Shown here: one piece after another, positions 1 through 10,063 of the stretch
Layout: each line of letters starts with the position of its first letter
Position numbering within the stretch: position 1 is the first letter of the stretch
NCBI GenBank assembly: GCA_036927565.1
Contig: JAYESD010000004.1
Span: 160,429,697-160,493,696, forward strand
Source: Tuctoria greenei
Taxonomy: Eukaryota; Streptophyta; Magnoliopsida; Poales; Poaceae
Length of the DNA: 64,000 bases
Direction of reading: 5' to 3'
The notes under the pieces: generated by a model
What the model was told of the DNA's origin: nothing
Database searches by the model: none
The model's input: the letters and a program-made list of their open reading frames with translations, nothing else
Position numbers and translations under genes: made by a program

Positions 1-1726
1 GTTCCGGCCTGACTGCAGGGGCTACAGCGGCCATATCGCGCCGCATAGTCTTGATGACGCGACGAGAGGTGATATCCCATGACCCACCGAAAATGGTGTT
101 CATCGTCTTCCAACGCTCATTGTCACAGACGTCAGAATCATCATCGATGGAGGTGTAAACGGCCTTCAGGACCTTTTTGGGATCCTGAAACCCTAACTCC
201 TCTTCAGCCAGAGCTTCGTCGACCTTTTGTTTTCCTTCCCTCTGTCGGAAAGGAGATCCTTCCCGGTGCTTGTTGTAGCCCTCAACAAGGTTTTGGACCT
301 CCCAGCAGTCTTCCAAACTGTGGCTGCCCATTTTGTTAATGGGACACCACACTTTGGGTTTGCCACCGTCTTCAGAAGACGGTCGAGGTCGCTTCTTGGG
401 GCGTGGCCCCCGGCCACCCAGAGTTGCAGCAGCTGCAACGTTGGATGTGCCGGCCGACGGCTTTTTCTTGTCGTTGGTCTTCTTTTTCTTCTTGCCACCC
501 CCGGTGGTTGCGGTTTCTTCTTTGGAAGATTTCTTGTGATCCTCCGAGGCTGGTTTGGAGTGCATTTCATGGCCCTCCGCAGCTCTGGCACATTTGTCTG
601 CCAGGCTGAAGAGTTCCGTGGCGCTGGTGATCTCCTTGATCGCCAGCTTCTCCAACATCTTCTTGTCCCGCACGCCCTGTCTGAATGCCACAATGACATA
701 GGAGCTTGAGATAGAAGGAATAGTGTTTCGTACCTGAGAGAACCTTTGGATGAATGACCGCAAGGATTCTCCCCCTTTTTGCGCGACTGCAAAAAGGTCT
801 AGTTCAGTGCCTGGTCGGGTGTATGAACTCTCGAAGTTGGCAGTGAACTGACGGCACAGCTCCTCCCAACTGTTGATAGAGTTGGGTGGAAGGCTCATAA
901 ACCAGGACCTGGCGGTCCCTGTTAAGGCCACTAGAAAATAATTGGCCATCACGGCCTCGTTTCCTCCGGTTGCCAAGATTGCAGTGGAGTATATCTAAAG
1001 AAATTCGGTGGGGTTGACAGTCCCATCGAATTTTTCTGGCAAGTGAGGCCGGAACTTCTGTGGCCATCTAACCATGCGCAGGTGCATGGCTAGGGCTGAA
1101 CAACCTCCTCCTACTCCTTCAAGAGTAGAAAGGTCCTGAGCTTCCCGTCTTTCTCGGGCACGCTGAATATGGACCCGGCCATCCTGCTGACGGTATCGGC
1201 GATCAAGCTCCGCCCGGAGGTCATGAGTCGAAAGCCTGGATACCGTGTGAGTGCGTCGAGCCCCGGAGGGCAGTGACGTCACTTGTTGGGATGCAGCACG
1301 TCTCCTACTATTTTTGACGTGTGGACCAAGTCTTCCGGACAAAGTCCACCGCTGCGACGAGGCTCGTCCCGAAGGAGGAAGACCCTGGTTGTTGAGGCGT
1401 TCGACTGCTGCTGCAACCAAATGCTCCACATCGGCCCTCCAGTGCTCCAGTGCATCCCGAGATGCATCCGGAGGTGGTGGACGTTGGAGAAGAGCACGCG
1501 CTGCATGGAGCGCGTGTTCCGGGTTGTCATGATTCACCGATGCAGTAAGCGACGCCGGCGCACCATCACGTTGCCTAGCACGATTTGCTGGAGGAGACGG
1601 TGGTGGTGGGAGTGCGACTCCCGCTGGTGCTGAGGCTCCTGCTGGTGGCTGTCTATTGGAGGGATTGCCCCCAACAGCCTGAGCAGCAGGTTGACCATTG
1701 GATGATCCAGCAGCTGAGTTCACCAT
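1..1726 (-). pseudogene. gag: gag of gypsy element D, one internal stop, 3' end outside window
   Basis: Encodes the capsid/nucleocapsid polyprotein that packages element RNA. The start is the Met (MVNSAAGSS) 18 bases inside the primer-binding site, matching the start in element E. The frame stays open from 1726 to position 1 except for one TAG at 997-995, where E has glutamine (EFLQIY). Order: Ala/Pro-rich N-terminus; capsid-like core around 1050-640 (for example SFIQRFSQVR near 750); Lys-rich stretch (GGGKKKKK); and a zinc-finger-like Cys/His cluster (WCPINK..GSHSLEDC) near 330. The lower 994 bases hold no stop and simply run off the window. The equivalent gag in E has a frameshift and more stops, so D is the better preserved copy. 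Confidence 0.85.
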
Positions 1727-1743
1727 TCTCGAAATCTCAGGCG

Positions 1744-1763
1744 CCCCTACCTGGCGCGCCAAC
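1744..1763 (-). promoter_or_regulatory. Primer-binding site of element D
   Basis: Minus-strand GTTGGCGCGCCAGGTAGGGG lies directly inside the LTR, where a tRNA primes minus-strand DNA synthesis. The same 20 bases follow the 5' LTR of element E, and a variant occurs in F at 23868. I cannot name the tRNA with certainty. Confidence 0.8.
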
Positions 1764-1839
1764 TGTCGGCAGTTAGAACCGGCAGATTCCCGTATCACTC
1801 TAGTAGTGTAGGGAGATCTGCCGGTTCTAACCGCCGACA
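1764..1839 (-). repeat. 76-bp palindromic mini-LTR of element D
   Basis: The segment between primer-binding site and flanking repeat begins TGTCGGC and ends GCCGACA. Its two ends are near-perfect inverted copies of each other over about 28 bases (TGTCGGCRGTTAGAACCGGC..). The left arm also resembles the first ~35 bases of the 881-bp LTR of E (TGTCGGCGTTTGGATCCGGC..). It stands where a full LTR is expected, so it may be an LTR with most of its body deleted or a distinct minimal LTR. Confidence 0.7.
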
Positions 1840-2919
1840 ATAGTTTTATTAGACTCTACAGAGTTCGTACCACTTTACCCACGTGTTTGTGATTTAATCA
1901 CCCGTCGGCGACTAAAGAACCTCCCTTATGCCAATTACACTTCCTTCGGTGTATGGCCAACAGATCACAAAATAGCCTTTACAAAGGGATTACTAGACTA
2001 TTTAGACCCCACTGAGGTTTCACCGGTGGCGATGTCTCCCACAGAGCACATCTTCAACCAAGGGCCCCCTCTTGAGCTATTCGGATCCCAGGGTAGTCCC
2101 ACCAATCATCAACAAACCCAATCTGACTACCCCTTCCCCGAGCATCCTTAATGGTCCCAATAGCACTGGCAAAGCCCTAATTAATCAGCTGTGCCACACC
2201 CATACTTGGCCTCGTGGTAGCACTGTAGTCCTAGCTTATTCTCGCATGAACCGGTCCTTAGATCTAAAGCAAGAAAACCACCATAACATCCAACCCATCC
2301 ACATACAAGGCTTGCTTAGATCACCCATTACCATATCACATTTAACCAGTACACATTAACCATAATCTCATCCATGCATATTTAAATTGAGTGGTATAGT
2401 TGTTTTCCCATCCCAGTTGATTAAGCGAAGCAGAAGGTAAAAAGACCTTCCTGACTCTCTACCATATATTCCAGGTGATAAGGGTGGTTAAACAATTCTA
2501 GTAAACTTCCTACCATAGGATTTCCCATCAAATTGACACAGCATGCAGTTTTGCAAACAAAACATTTATTTTAAAACAGGATCAATATGCTTCAATAACA
2601 CTTGCATTGCTCTTGCGGTTGATTAGAGTCAAAGACTTCAAACTCTTGGTGCTGTAGATCCTCAGCGGCACTCTCTAGCGCAAATCCGTCTAATCCACAC
2701 AATAAACATACAAGACAAGAAACACAATCAAAGAGTGCACAAATATTACTCAATATGTCATGACATGCATGATTGATGCAAATGCAAGGTACAACTTGTA
2801 AATAGATAGCTTTTAATGATCACTAACTAGTTATAATAGCTTTTAACAAGTTTATACAGGTTTGGAGTTTATTGAAATAAATTTTAGAATTAATTCAATA
2901 CAATATAGTCAACAAAATT

Positions 2920-2950
2920 GGACTAGTCTGCAAGAGGCCGGACTAGTCCG
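2920..2950. repeat. Two CGGACTAGTCCG-type palindromes
   Basis: ggactagtctg at 2920-2930 and the perfect palindrome CGGACTAGTCCG at 2939-2950, upstream of the TATA box of Tekay-like LTR copy 1. Members of the motif set that forms the array at 3478-3798. Confidence 0.7.
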
Positions 2951-3300
2951 CACTTCGCTGAACTAGCAAACTAGGGTTTTCTAGATCGACGTAAATTTGG
3001 AGATTTGGGGTTGAATCACATAAGGAAAAGAGAATAGAAGGTATACCAGGTGTTTAGAACTCCAATGAATCAAGAAACATGGAGGTAACAATTGGATCTT
3101 GATGATCTAGGGTTGATGAAATTGGAGATGAATTGGTGATGATGAACGAAACTTGATGGAGATCTTGATCCTCTTTCGTTTCCTCCCCTACTTCTTCTTG
3201 CTTGGGATCTCCTCCTCCCTCCATGGTGGTGGCTCTCCACAAACTAGGGTTTGGGTGGGGTGGAAAAGTGGCAAATAGATGTCAAGCCAAGGGGTGGGGT

Positions 3301-3310
3301 TATTTATATA
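3301..3310 (+). promoter_or_regulatory. TATA box of Tekay-like LTR copy 1
   Basis: tatttatata in a GC-richer context about 625 bases before the LTR end, followed by the palindrome array. Copy 2 has a comparable cttatataag at about 39047-39056. This sets the LTR orientation as plus. Confidence 0.5.
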
Positions 3311-3477
3311 GAGGTGGAGGCTAGGTTATGTGGATTTTGAGTTTGGAAGGAGTAGAGGCTGCTTTAGAGTCCCTCATGGGCTCTAAAAGAGTTAGGCACG
3401 ACGTCCCTAGGCCCACTTAACGTGAAACACAAGAAACAAGTCGTAAAACAAAAGATCAATTCGGAGTCGCAAAATAT

Positions 3478-3798
3478 CGGACAAGTCCGAAAAGGACCAG
3501 ACTAGTTCGAAAATGTCTAGAGAGAAAATCAGACAAGTCTGGCCAAAAATCAGACAAGTCCGACCTTAGTCAGAGAGGAAAACGGACAAGTCCGCTGGAA
3601 CACCGGACAAGTCCGGAAAAGTCCAGGGACTTGGAAAATTTTCAAGGATTGTTGGAATATCGGACTAGTCCGCACAAAATCAGACAAGTCCGAAAGTTTC
3701 CAGAGGCAAAATCGGACTAGTCCGCAGTAAAAACGGACAAGTCCGTTTTTAGTCAGAGAGAAATCGGACTAGTCCTCAGCAAAATCGGACTAGTCTGT
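3478..3798. repeat. Array of CGGACWAGTCCG palindromes in LTR copy 1
   Basis: About 12 copies of a 12-bp palindrome (CGGACAAGTCCG or CGGACTAGTCCG, with single-base variants such as cagacaagtctg) spaced about 20-45 bases apart downstream of the TATA box, probably in R/U5. Spacer sequence is AG-rich (gtcagagaga, aaaat) and not conserved in length. The same motif recurs in copia A at 9375-9540 and 22440-22930. Function unknown; sites are self-complementary and begin and end with CG. Confidence 0.75.
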
Positions 3799-3926
3799 AC
3801 TTTCCTGCATTTTAGGTGCGGTTTTGCTCCAAATCAATTTTAAACTCATTCATCTTTATGTGGGTTAATGTTAGACATGTATATGAATGTATGTAGGGCA
3901 TGATGCATGAAAATGAGGGTGTTACA

Positions 3927-4404
3927 GGAAGAGATTCTATCACAGGTGGGTCCCAATATTTTCATTCACATCTTCACCTAACTGGGCAGTCAATTCACTC
4001 ACCTAATTTGTTCCAAAATTGCTAGATATTTGTGGGGAATCCAAATTAAGTACGAAGAATTTGATTCTGAATTCATATTATTGATTTGACCAAGTTTCAT
4101 TCGATTCAAAATTGGATTTGAATTTTGAGTGAAATTCAATGTAGTTATTCAATTAAATAGCAAACCATCTTCAAAAATTCTGAATTTTTGAAGATGTACT
4201 ATTTGGAATATTTGTAATCTATTGGTGAACTCAAATTTATATTTTTGTATCATTTGAACATGAGCCATTTTTGAATTTTTTATTCCCTCCATTAGGGTTT
4301 GAAAGCATTTGATCTTCCAGTCACTATTTATTTCGTTTTCACATTCAAAATTTTTAGTACATCTAACTGAACTTTGCACTATGAAAATTTGGGCTTTTAC
4401 AGTC
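3927..4404. other. Unassigned AT-rich stretch between Tekay-like LTR and copia A
   Basis: No coding signal, LTR end or primer site recognised. It starts right after the LTR end at 3926 and ends where copia gag similarity begins. It may be older host sequence or an unrecognised repeat. It contains the perfect hairpin at 4166-4196. Confidence 0.4.
4166..4196. repeat. 31-bp perfect palindrome
   Basis: CATCTTCAAAAATTC and its exact reverse complement are separated by one T. It could form a tight hairpin. No terminator or MITE ends were identified around it. Confidence 0.8.
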
Positions 4405-5335
4405 ACTTCCTCCAAGAAGAAGGATATTGCTGTCAAAGCATCATACAAGTCCGATTGGCAATGAGGTGCAAGCATCAAGTGATGATGAGGAAAGTGATGA
4501 GGAGAGCACCGGCATTGATGACGAAGAGATGGCTTTCTTCATCAAGAGGTTCAAAAGGATGATGAAGAAAAGAATAGGCTCCAACTAAGAGAGCAAAGGC
4601 AAGGAGAAGAGCAAGTCAAGGACCAAGAGAACTTGCTACAACTGTGGCGAGTATGGGCATTTCATTTTGAATTTCCCATATGAGAAGGAAGAAGACAAGA
4701 AGAATAAAAAAGAATGGGAAGCCTCAAGAGAAGAAGATGTTCAAGAAAAATAAAGCACATGGCCAAGCTCATGTTTGCAAGGAGTGGGACTCAAACGATG
4801 AGTCCTCCTCTGAAGATAAAGAGGAGATGCAACCATCGCCATCAAGAAGACAAACATGAAGAAAACTCTCTTGCCCAACAAGGGAGAATTGAGGACCTCA
4901 AGCCACACATGTCTCGTGGCAAAAGAAGGGAAGCGAAATATTAAATCTACAACTTTTTTGTGCTCCATTAAAGATGAGGATTTTCATAGTGCTAGTGAAA
5001 ATGAGTACATGTTTAAAGGCTTGAACAAAAGTGTCATAACTAGGATGAAAATACTTTTAAATGAAATATTAGATACAGAGGAACTTCTTAATGAACAATT
5101 GGAATTGCTTGTCCATGAGAGGAAAAATAACCTTGATCTTGAGAAGCTTCTCAAGCTTGAGAGAGAGAAGAACAAGGCACTTGAGCTTGAACTTGCCGAG
5201 AGCAACGATACTCCTTCAAGTATCAAGAGTTCGAATGTTGTGCTCCAAGATGAACTTGTGAACTTCAACAAAGTTCACAAGAGTCTTGAGGCACAATTCG
5301 ACACTCTCAAGTCAAGTGTCTCCTATTCTGCGTGA
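4405..5335 (+). pseudogene. gag: gag C-terminal half of copia A
   Basis: Similarity begins at SKKKDIAVKAS (about 4408) and runs through an acidic Asp/Glu/Ser stretch, EEMAFFIKRFKRMMKK, a Lys-rich tract and one zinc knuckle at 4634-4675 (CYNCGEYGHFILNF). The last Cys of the CX2CX4HX4C pattern is replaced by Phe. The frame then shifts, and a long coiled coil rich in Glu, Leu and Lys follows (4960-5335, LLNEQLELLVHERKNNLDLE), as in SIRE-type gag C-termini. The N-terminal capsid part and the start codon are absent. At least one stop near 4587 and one frame change break it. Confidence 0.75.
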
Positions 5336-5911
5336 ACATGCTCAAACTTGTCTAATGTGGAGTCAAATGCTAAAACTTCCAAATGTGCTAGACTCCTAAG
5401 GGTGGGGTCAAATGAGCTCAAAGTGGAAAAAAGCAAGAGCACACCTAAGGGTGGCATCTTTGACAAGGAGAAGACCATCTATGCACGTAGTGCATACTCG
5501 ATCACAAGATCTCCTTTGATCAAAGATGGTCTTGGCTATTCGAGGGGATGAAAGAAAAATGCTAGACTCCTCAAGAATAACAAGATGAAAATTGCATTTG
5601 TCAAATAAGGTTCATATCAAGTCAAAAATGAAAATCATGCATCTTCATCTCTCGAAATTGTTAAACATGACAAAGATGCTAAAAATGGTACAAATTTCAA
5701 CTCAACCTTGTTTCATGACTTTGATGCAACTTATGTACTTATGATGAGTAAATTTGGATATGTTTATGCTAAATATGTTGGGACACTCCACAAGAGACCA
5801 AAATCTTTTATGTGGGTGCCAAAATTCATTAATACTAACCTCAAAGGACCAACCGAGTTTGGGAACCTAAAAAAATTCTAAAATTGTTTTCTAGGCTTAC
5901 TCCTCCGGTGG
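5336..5911 (+). pseudogene. gag-pol linker of copia A (degenerate)
   Basis: Weakly coding. A plus frame 5348-5551 (KARAH/KTIYARSAY-type, Lys/Ser-rich) and later residues such as FHDFDATYV and WVPKF (about 5707-5830) fit the spacer that joins gag to protease in SIRE-type copia elements. Several stops and frame changes. No independent function. Confidence 0.5.
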
Positions 5912-6385
5912 ATGAAAGTGGTGCTAGATAGTGGATGCACAAATCACATGACCGAAGCAAGAATAATGTTTGTGGAGTATGAAGAAAACGATGATGCAAG
6001 TCAAGGTCTCTACTTCGGCAATAATAGCCAATGGAAGGTACTAGGTATAGGTAAAATATCCATTTCCTCTCAACACACTATTTCTCTTGTAATGCATGTT
6101 GAGTCCTTAGATTATAACCTTTTATCCATATCTCAACTATGTGAGAATGGTTATAATTACTTCTTCACTAAAGAGGGCGTGATCGTCACTAGAAGACATG
6201 ATCACTCGATTGCCTTCAAGGGTGTGCTCAAGGGGAAGCTTTATCTTGAGGATTTCACCACGGATAAAACTACATTTGACACATGCTTGATGGCAAAGAC
6301 CAACATGGGGTGGATGTGGCACCATAGGCTAGCCCGTGTTGGTATGAGGAATCTTCAAAAACTTCTAAAGGGTGATCATGTCTGA
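5912..6385 (+). pseudogene. Protease and GAG-pre-integrase region of copia A
   Basis: The retropepsin active-site block VLDSGCTNHMT is at about 5918-5950, with the DSG triad intact. The frame continues through LLSISQLCENGYNYFF to the GAG-pre-integrase HHR motif (MWHHRLARVGMRNLQKL, about 6313-6365). It ends at a TGA at 6383. The protease would cleave the Gag-Pol polyprotein. Downstream integrase sequence resumes in the same reading direction at once, so the TGA is a decay mutation rather than a natural end. Confidence 0.8.
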
Positions 6386-7560
6386 GGTCATAAGAATGTT
6401 GTTTTTGAAAAAGATAGGCCTTGTAGCGCATGCCAAGACAGGAAACAAGTCGCAGCCGCACATCCCGCCAAGAATGCGATGACGACAACAAGTCCATTTG
6501 AGATACTTCAGGTGGACCTCTTTGGTCCCATTGCTCACATAAGCATTAGCGGTAACAAATATAGCTTAGTTATTGTTGATGACTTTTCCCGCTTCACTTG
6601 TGTGTTTTTCTTGCATGAAAAATGTAAAACCTGAGGTGTCCTCAAGAAGTTCCTTAGGAGAGATCAAAATGAGTTTTCCTATAGAGTCAAGAAGATTAGA
6701 AGCGACAACGACACCGAGTTCAAGAACACCCAAGTAGAAGATTACTTGGACGAGGAGGGCATCAAGCATGAGTTTTTGGCACCCTACTCCCCCGAACAAA
6801 AGGGGTGGCTTAAAGGAAGAACCACACTCTTATAGAGATGTCAAGAACCATGCTTCATTAATACAAGACATCCGATCGCTTTTGGGCGGAAGCGGTCAAC
6901 ACCGCTTGACATTCCACAAACCGCCTATACCTCAATCGTCTATTGAAGAAAACTCCTTATGAGCTACTATCTGGTAACAAACCAAACATCTCATACTTTT
7001 GAGTTTTCAGTAGTAAGTCCTATGTTCTTAATAAGAAGTCTAGGACTTTGAAGTACGCATTGAAATCCAATGAAGGTTTCTTACTTGGCTATGACTCAAA
7101 CAACTACACCTATCGTGTCTTCAACAAAACCTCATGTTGTGTTGAATCGCACGTAACGTGGTGTTTGATGAAACTAATGGCTCCCAAGTGGAGAAAGTTG
7201 ATACAGGTATGCTATATGAAGAAGAGGCACTGTGCATGGAATTGAGGAGGGTGGCACTTAGTGACATACGACTACAGGAACAGCAAGGCCCAAGCATCCA
7301 TCTTCACCACAGGGAGTGCCTCACACAGAAGATCAATGTAAAAACTCCCCAGATCAAGGTCAATATCAAGATTACCATGCTCAAGACAATGAAGATCAAA
7401 ATGGTGGCAATGATCACGGGGGAGATGAAGAGGAATAAGATGAAGAAGTTGACTCAAGACCATGTGTGCCACACCCAAGAGTTCATCAAAGCGTTCAACG
7501 GGATCACCCTGTAGACAACATTTTCAGAGACATCTCCAAGGGGGTTATTACTCACTCTCA
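6386..7560 (+). pseudogene. Integrase of copia A
   Basis: The zinc-binding tail CSACQDRK (6422) leads into the catalytic core. The first Asp is in ILQVDLFGPIA (about 6510) and the second in RSDNDTEFKN (about 6700, with the usual Gly changed to Asp). The expected NGVVERKN segment with the catalytic Glu has been changed to KGWLKGRT, so the third acidic residue is lost. Further stops occur at about 6632 and 6832. The C-terminal part (KSNEGFLLGYDSNNYTYRVFNK, 7063-7130) is recognisable as the copia integrase end, followed by an acidic linker to RT. Confidence 0.75.
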
Positions 7561-7572
7561 TATGGCTAACTT

Positions 7573-8301
7573 TTGCGCTCACTATTCTTTTGTGTCTTCT
7601 TTGGGCCATTTAAGGCTGAAGATGCCCTACAAGACCTGGATTGGGTGGTGGCCATGCAAGAAGAGCTCAACAATTTCAAGAGAAATAAAGTGTGGGAACT
7701 TGTGGAAAGACCAAACGCCAACGTGGTAGGCACCAAGTGGGTCTTCCGGAACAAGCAAGACGAACATGGCGTAGTAACAAGAAACAAAGCTATACTTGTG
7801 GCCAAGGAGTACTTAAAAGTTGAAGGTTTGGATTTTGATGAAACTTTTGCTCTCGTAGCTAGGCTTAAATCAATTCGCATATTAGGGCCTATGCTAGTCA
7901 CAATAATTTCAAGTTTTATCAAATGTATGTGAAAAGCGCCTTCCTCAATGGTCCGATCAAGGAAGAGATGTATGTGGAGCAAGCACCTGGGTTCGAAGAC
8001 AATGAGTATCCTATACCATGTCTTTAAGTTAAATAAAGCTCTATACATCCTCAAACAAGCTCCTAGAGTTTGCTATGAGTACCTTAGAGACTCTCTCATT
8101 AACAATGATTTTAATATGGGAAAAGCCGACTATACATTCTTCACTGAAAATATGGATGATGACTTGTTTGTGTGCCAAATATATGTCAATGACATTATAT
8201 TTTGTTCTACTAACAAATTTTTTTGTGAGGAGTTTAGCCAAATCATGACGAAGAGGTTCGATATTTCCATGATAGGGGAGTTCAAGTTCTTCCTAGGATA
8301 A
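7573..8301 (+). pseudogene. Reverse transcriptase of copia A, catalytic Asp mutated
   Basis: Copia RT start WVVAMQEELNNFKRNKVWELV (about 7645-7710), then GTKWVFRNKQDEHG, DFDETFALVAR and, after a frameshift near 7930, LNKALYILKQAPRVCYEYL. The active-site box reads YVNDIIFCSTN (about 8183) instead of YVDD, so the first metal-binding Asp is Asn and the enzyme would be dead. The frame ends at 8301 in KFFLG. The overall fold order is otherwise typical. Confidence 0.85.
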
Positions 8302-9285
8302 AGTCAAGCAACTCAAGGAGGGCACATTCGTAAGTCAAACCAAGCACACTCAAGACATACTCAAGAAGTTTGACATGGAGAAGTCCAAACCGATCAAGAC
8401 GCCCATGGCGACAAATGGACACCTCGACCTCAACGAAGATGACCCTAGCGTGGATCAAAAGGTATCTCGCTCCATTGTTGGTTGTTTACCTTACCTTTGT
8501 GCATCTAGGCCCGATATTATGCTTAGTGTATGGATGTGTGCAAGATTTCAAGCCGCACCGAAGAAGTGTCACTTGACCGCGGTAAAGAGAATCTTGCGCT
8601 ATTTATTTCATACACCAAACCTTGGGATATGGTATCCAAAAGGGTCAAAATTTAATATCATTGGATACTCCGATGCGGATTATGGCGGATGTAAGGTTGA
8701 TAGGAAGAGAACCTCTGGGACTTGCCAATTCTTGGGTAGGTCTCTAGTGTCATGGTCATCCAATAAACTAAATCTCCACTGCCCTATCCACAGCCGAAGC
8801 AAAGTTTGTCATAGCCGAAAGTTTTTGTGCACAACTGCTTAGGATGCGACAAACTCTAATGTACTATGGTCTCAATTTGAACCATATTCCACCCCTATGC
8901 GACAATGAGAGTGCCATTAAGATTGCCCATAACCCCTTTGAACACTATGGGACCAAACACATACACATCCGACACCATTTCTTGAGAGACAATTGAGTGA
9001 AGGGGGACATAGTCATTTCCCATGTTAGAACTGAAAAACAACCAGCCGTCATCTTCACCAAGCATCTAAATGAAAAGCATTTTTTGTGAACTTAGGAATG
9101 AGCTAAATATCCTTGATTCTAAGAATGTGGCATTAGATGTTGCACACCTGATTGCTAGTAGTTTAGTATCTTCGAAATTATTGATGCTTGCAAAAACTTG
9201 TCTTCCTAAATTTTCTTTCAAATTATTTTCGATCATTGTCTCCTTGAATCATGGTCATTGTATGAATGTTTGTGTGCTTTACTAG
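8302..9285 (+). pseudogene. RT thumb and RNase H of copia A, pol end
   Basis: KSKPIKTPMATNGHLDL, SRPDIMLSVWMCARFQAAP and AVKRILRYLFHTPNLGIWYP lead to the RNase H start YSDADYGGCKVDRKRTSG (8668). A frameshift near 8780 is followed, in another frame, by the second acidic block (STAEAKFV, about 8800), CDNESAIKIAHNP (8902) and HIHIRHHFLRDN (8960, then TGA). The last part (LNEKHFL, CELRNELNILDSKNVA, about 9066-9130) matches the usual SIRE-type pol C-terminus. Confidence 0.8.
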
Positions 9286-9374
9286 TCATATTCATTGAGA
9301 TATTTGTGAAAACCTAGTCCATATGAATCATCTCTTGCAAATCTCTCAATATATATAAGAATTTGCTGTCTAGG

Positions 9375-9540
9375 ACCGGACTAGTCCGTCCATTGGGTCG
9401 GACGAGTCCGCGCCCCCTATACGTGTCTGGACTGGCACAGAAAAATCCACATCAGACTAGTCCACACGGTTGACCGGACTTGTCCGCACTTGCAACAAGT
9501 CTGGACCTAGTCTGACGTACCGGAATAGTCTCGCCATTAG
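9375..9540. repeat. CGGACTAGTCCG-type palindromes in copia A leader
   Basis: ccggactagtccgtcc (about 9376), tcggacgagtccgcg (9399), cagactagtccacac, ccggacttgtccgcac, caagtctgg, cctagtctgac and ccggaatagtctcg. Same 12-bp palindrome class as in Tekay-like LTR copy 1 and in the LTR of copia A, although this is not an LTR. Confidence 0.75.
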
Positions 9541-9725
9541 GGACTTAAACACCTCATTGCCTCAAACCACATCTCTCACTGTGCCCTCACTCAAAACTTG
9601 CCCCATTTGTGATTTTTGAGCTCCACCGCTCAAATCATCAAGGATTTCGTGCCTCAACCTCATTCGAGTGTCGAGACCCCTAAACCAGGACTACTTCGCC
9701 CTTTTAATCCGTGTATTTTGTCTGT

Positions 9726-9743
9726 TCTCTCTCTCTCTCTCTC
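9726..9743 (+). repeat. (CT)n microsatellite
   Basis: About nine CT units directly before the candidate splice donor at 9745. CT-rich tracts are common in plant 5' leaders. Confidence 0.8.
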
Positions 9744-10063
9744 AAGGTACTTTTGAACCTAACCCTAGTTTCTTCGATTCCTTGCGCCCTAGGTTATTTC
9801 CCAAGTAACCTAGGGCTCCTTTATCTTCATTGACACATTGTGATGTTACTTGCTAAGTAATTGTGTCCCTCTTTGCAATTTATGTCATTCTTTGAGAGTT
9901 AGGGTTTGAAACCATGTGGTCCGAACTATAGCAGACAAGAGTAGACAAAACCAGACAAGTGAGACTAGCATAGTTTCAGCTCCTAACTTCGTGGATTGTC
10001 ATATCTCCAATATGATACTTCTTCGTTCCTTCACTTATAGCCATTCCTCATTGTGTTAGCAGC

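Larger units (their letters stand above)
1..1839 (-). mobile_element. Tat-type Ty3/gypsy element D, 5' part (cut by left window edge)
   Basis: Read on the minus strand this is a very short LTR (1839-1764), a primer-binding site (1763-1744) and a gag reading frame from 1726 to the window edge. The gag and primer-binding site are closely similar to those of element E at 50205-52050, so D belongs to the same lineage. Sequence right of 1839 continues a Tekay-like LTR also present at 37.7 kb and 53.0 kb, which shows that D inserted into that repeat. A possible TSD (atagt, 1840-1844) cannot be tested because the other end lies outside the window. Confidence 0.85.
1840..3926 (+). mobile_element. Tekay-like gypsy LTR, copy 1 (left part cut off by element D)
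   Basis: Aligns from 1840 with the interior of LTR copies 2 (37067) and 3 (39179/52932): shared blocks include the run around the ttgtgatttaatcacc motif (about 1888), the block with ggcgatgtctcc (about 2026) and the gccacacccatacttggc segment near 2194. It ends GGGTGTTACA at 3926, the partner of the TGTGACACCC start seen in copies 2 and 3. TGTRACACCC...GGGTGTTACA ends and a length over 2 kb recall Tekay/Del chromovirus LTRs, but no internal coding region is present, so the family is an inference. It may be a solo LTR. A plus-strand TATA box lies at 3301. Small reading frames inside are not genes. Confidence 0.7.
9286..10063 (+). promoter_or_regulatory. Non-coding leader with TATA box and candidate intron before ORF3 of copia A
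   Basis: No reading frame. A strong TATA-like aatatatataag lies at 9348-9359. It is followed by seven or eight CGGACTAGTCCG-type palindromes (9375-9540), a CT microsatellite (about 9726-9743) and a possible splice donor CAAG|GTACTT at 9745. A pyrimidine-rich stretch and TTAGCAG precede the ATG at 10064, giving a candidate 5'-UTR intron of about 320 bases (9746-10062). This arrangement looks like a separate promoter, or splice region, for the third ORF. It is an inference from sequence signals only. Confidence 0.45.

Noticed and set aside
193..709. Long frames on both strands, for example 227-709 plus and 193-792 minus
   Set aside because: They are shadows of the gag frame of element D (minus strand), which covers the region without stops and matches the gag of E.
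3478..3798. CRISPR-like array
   Set aside because: Repeats are only 12 bp, palindromic and variable, and spacing is irregular. The context is a plant LTR.
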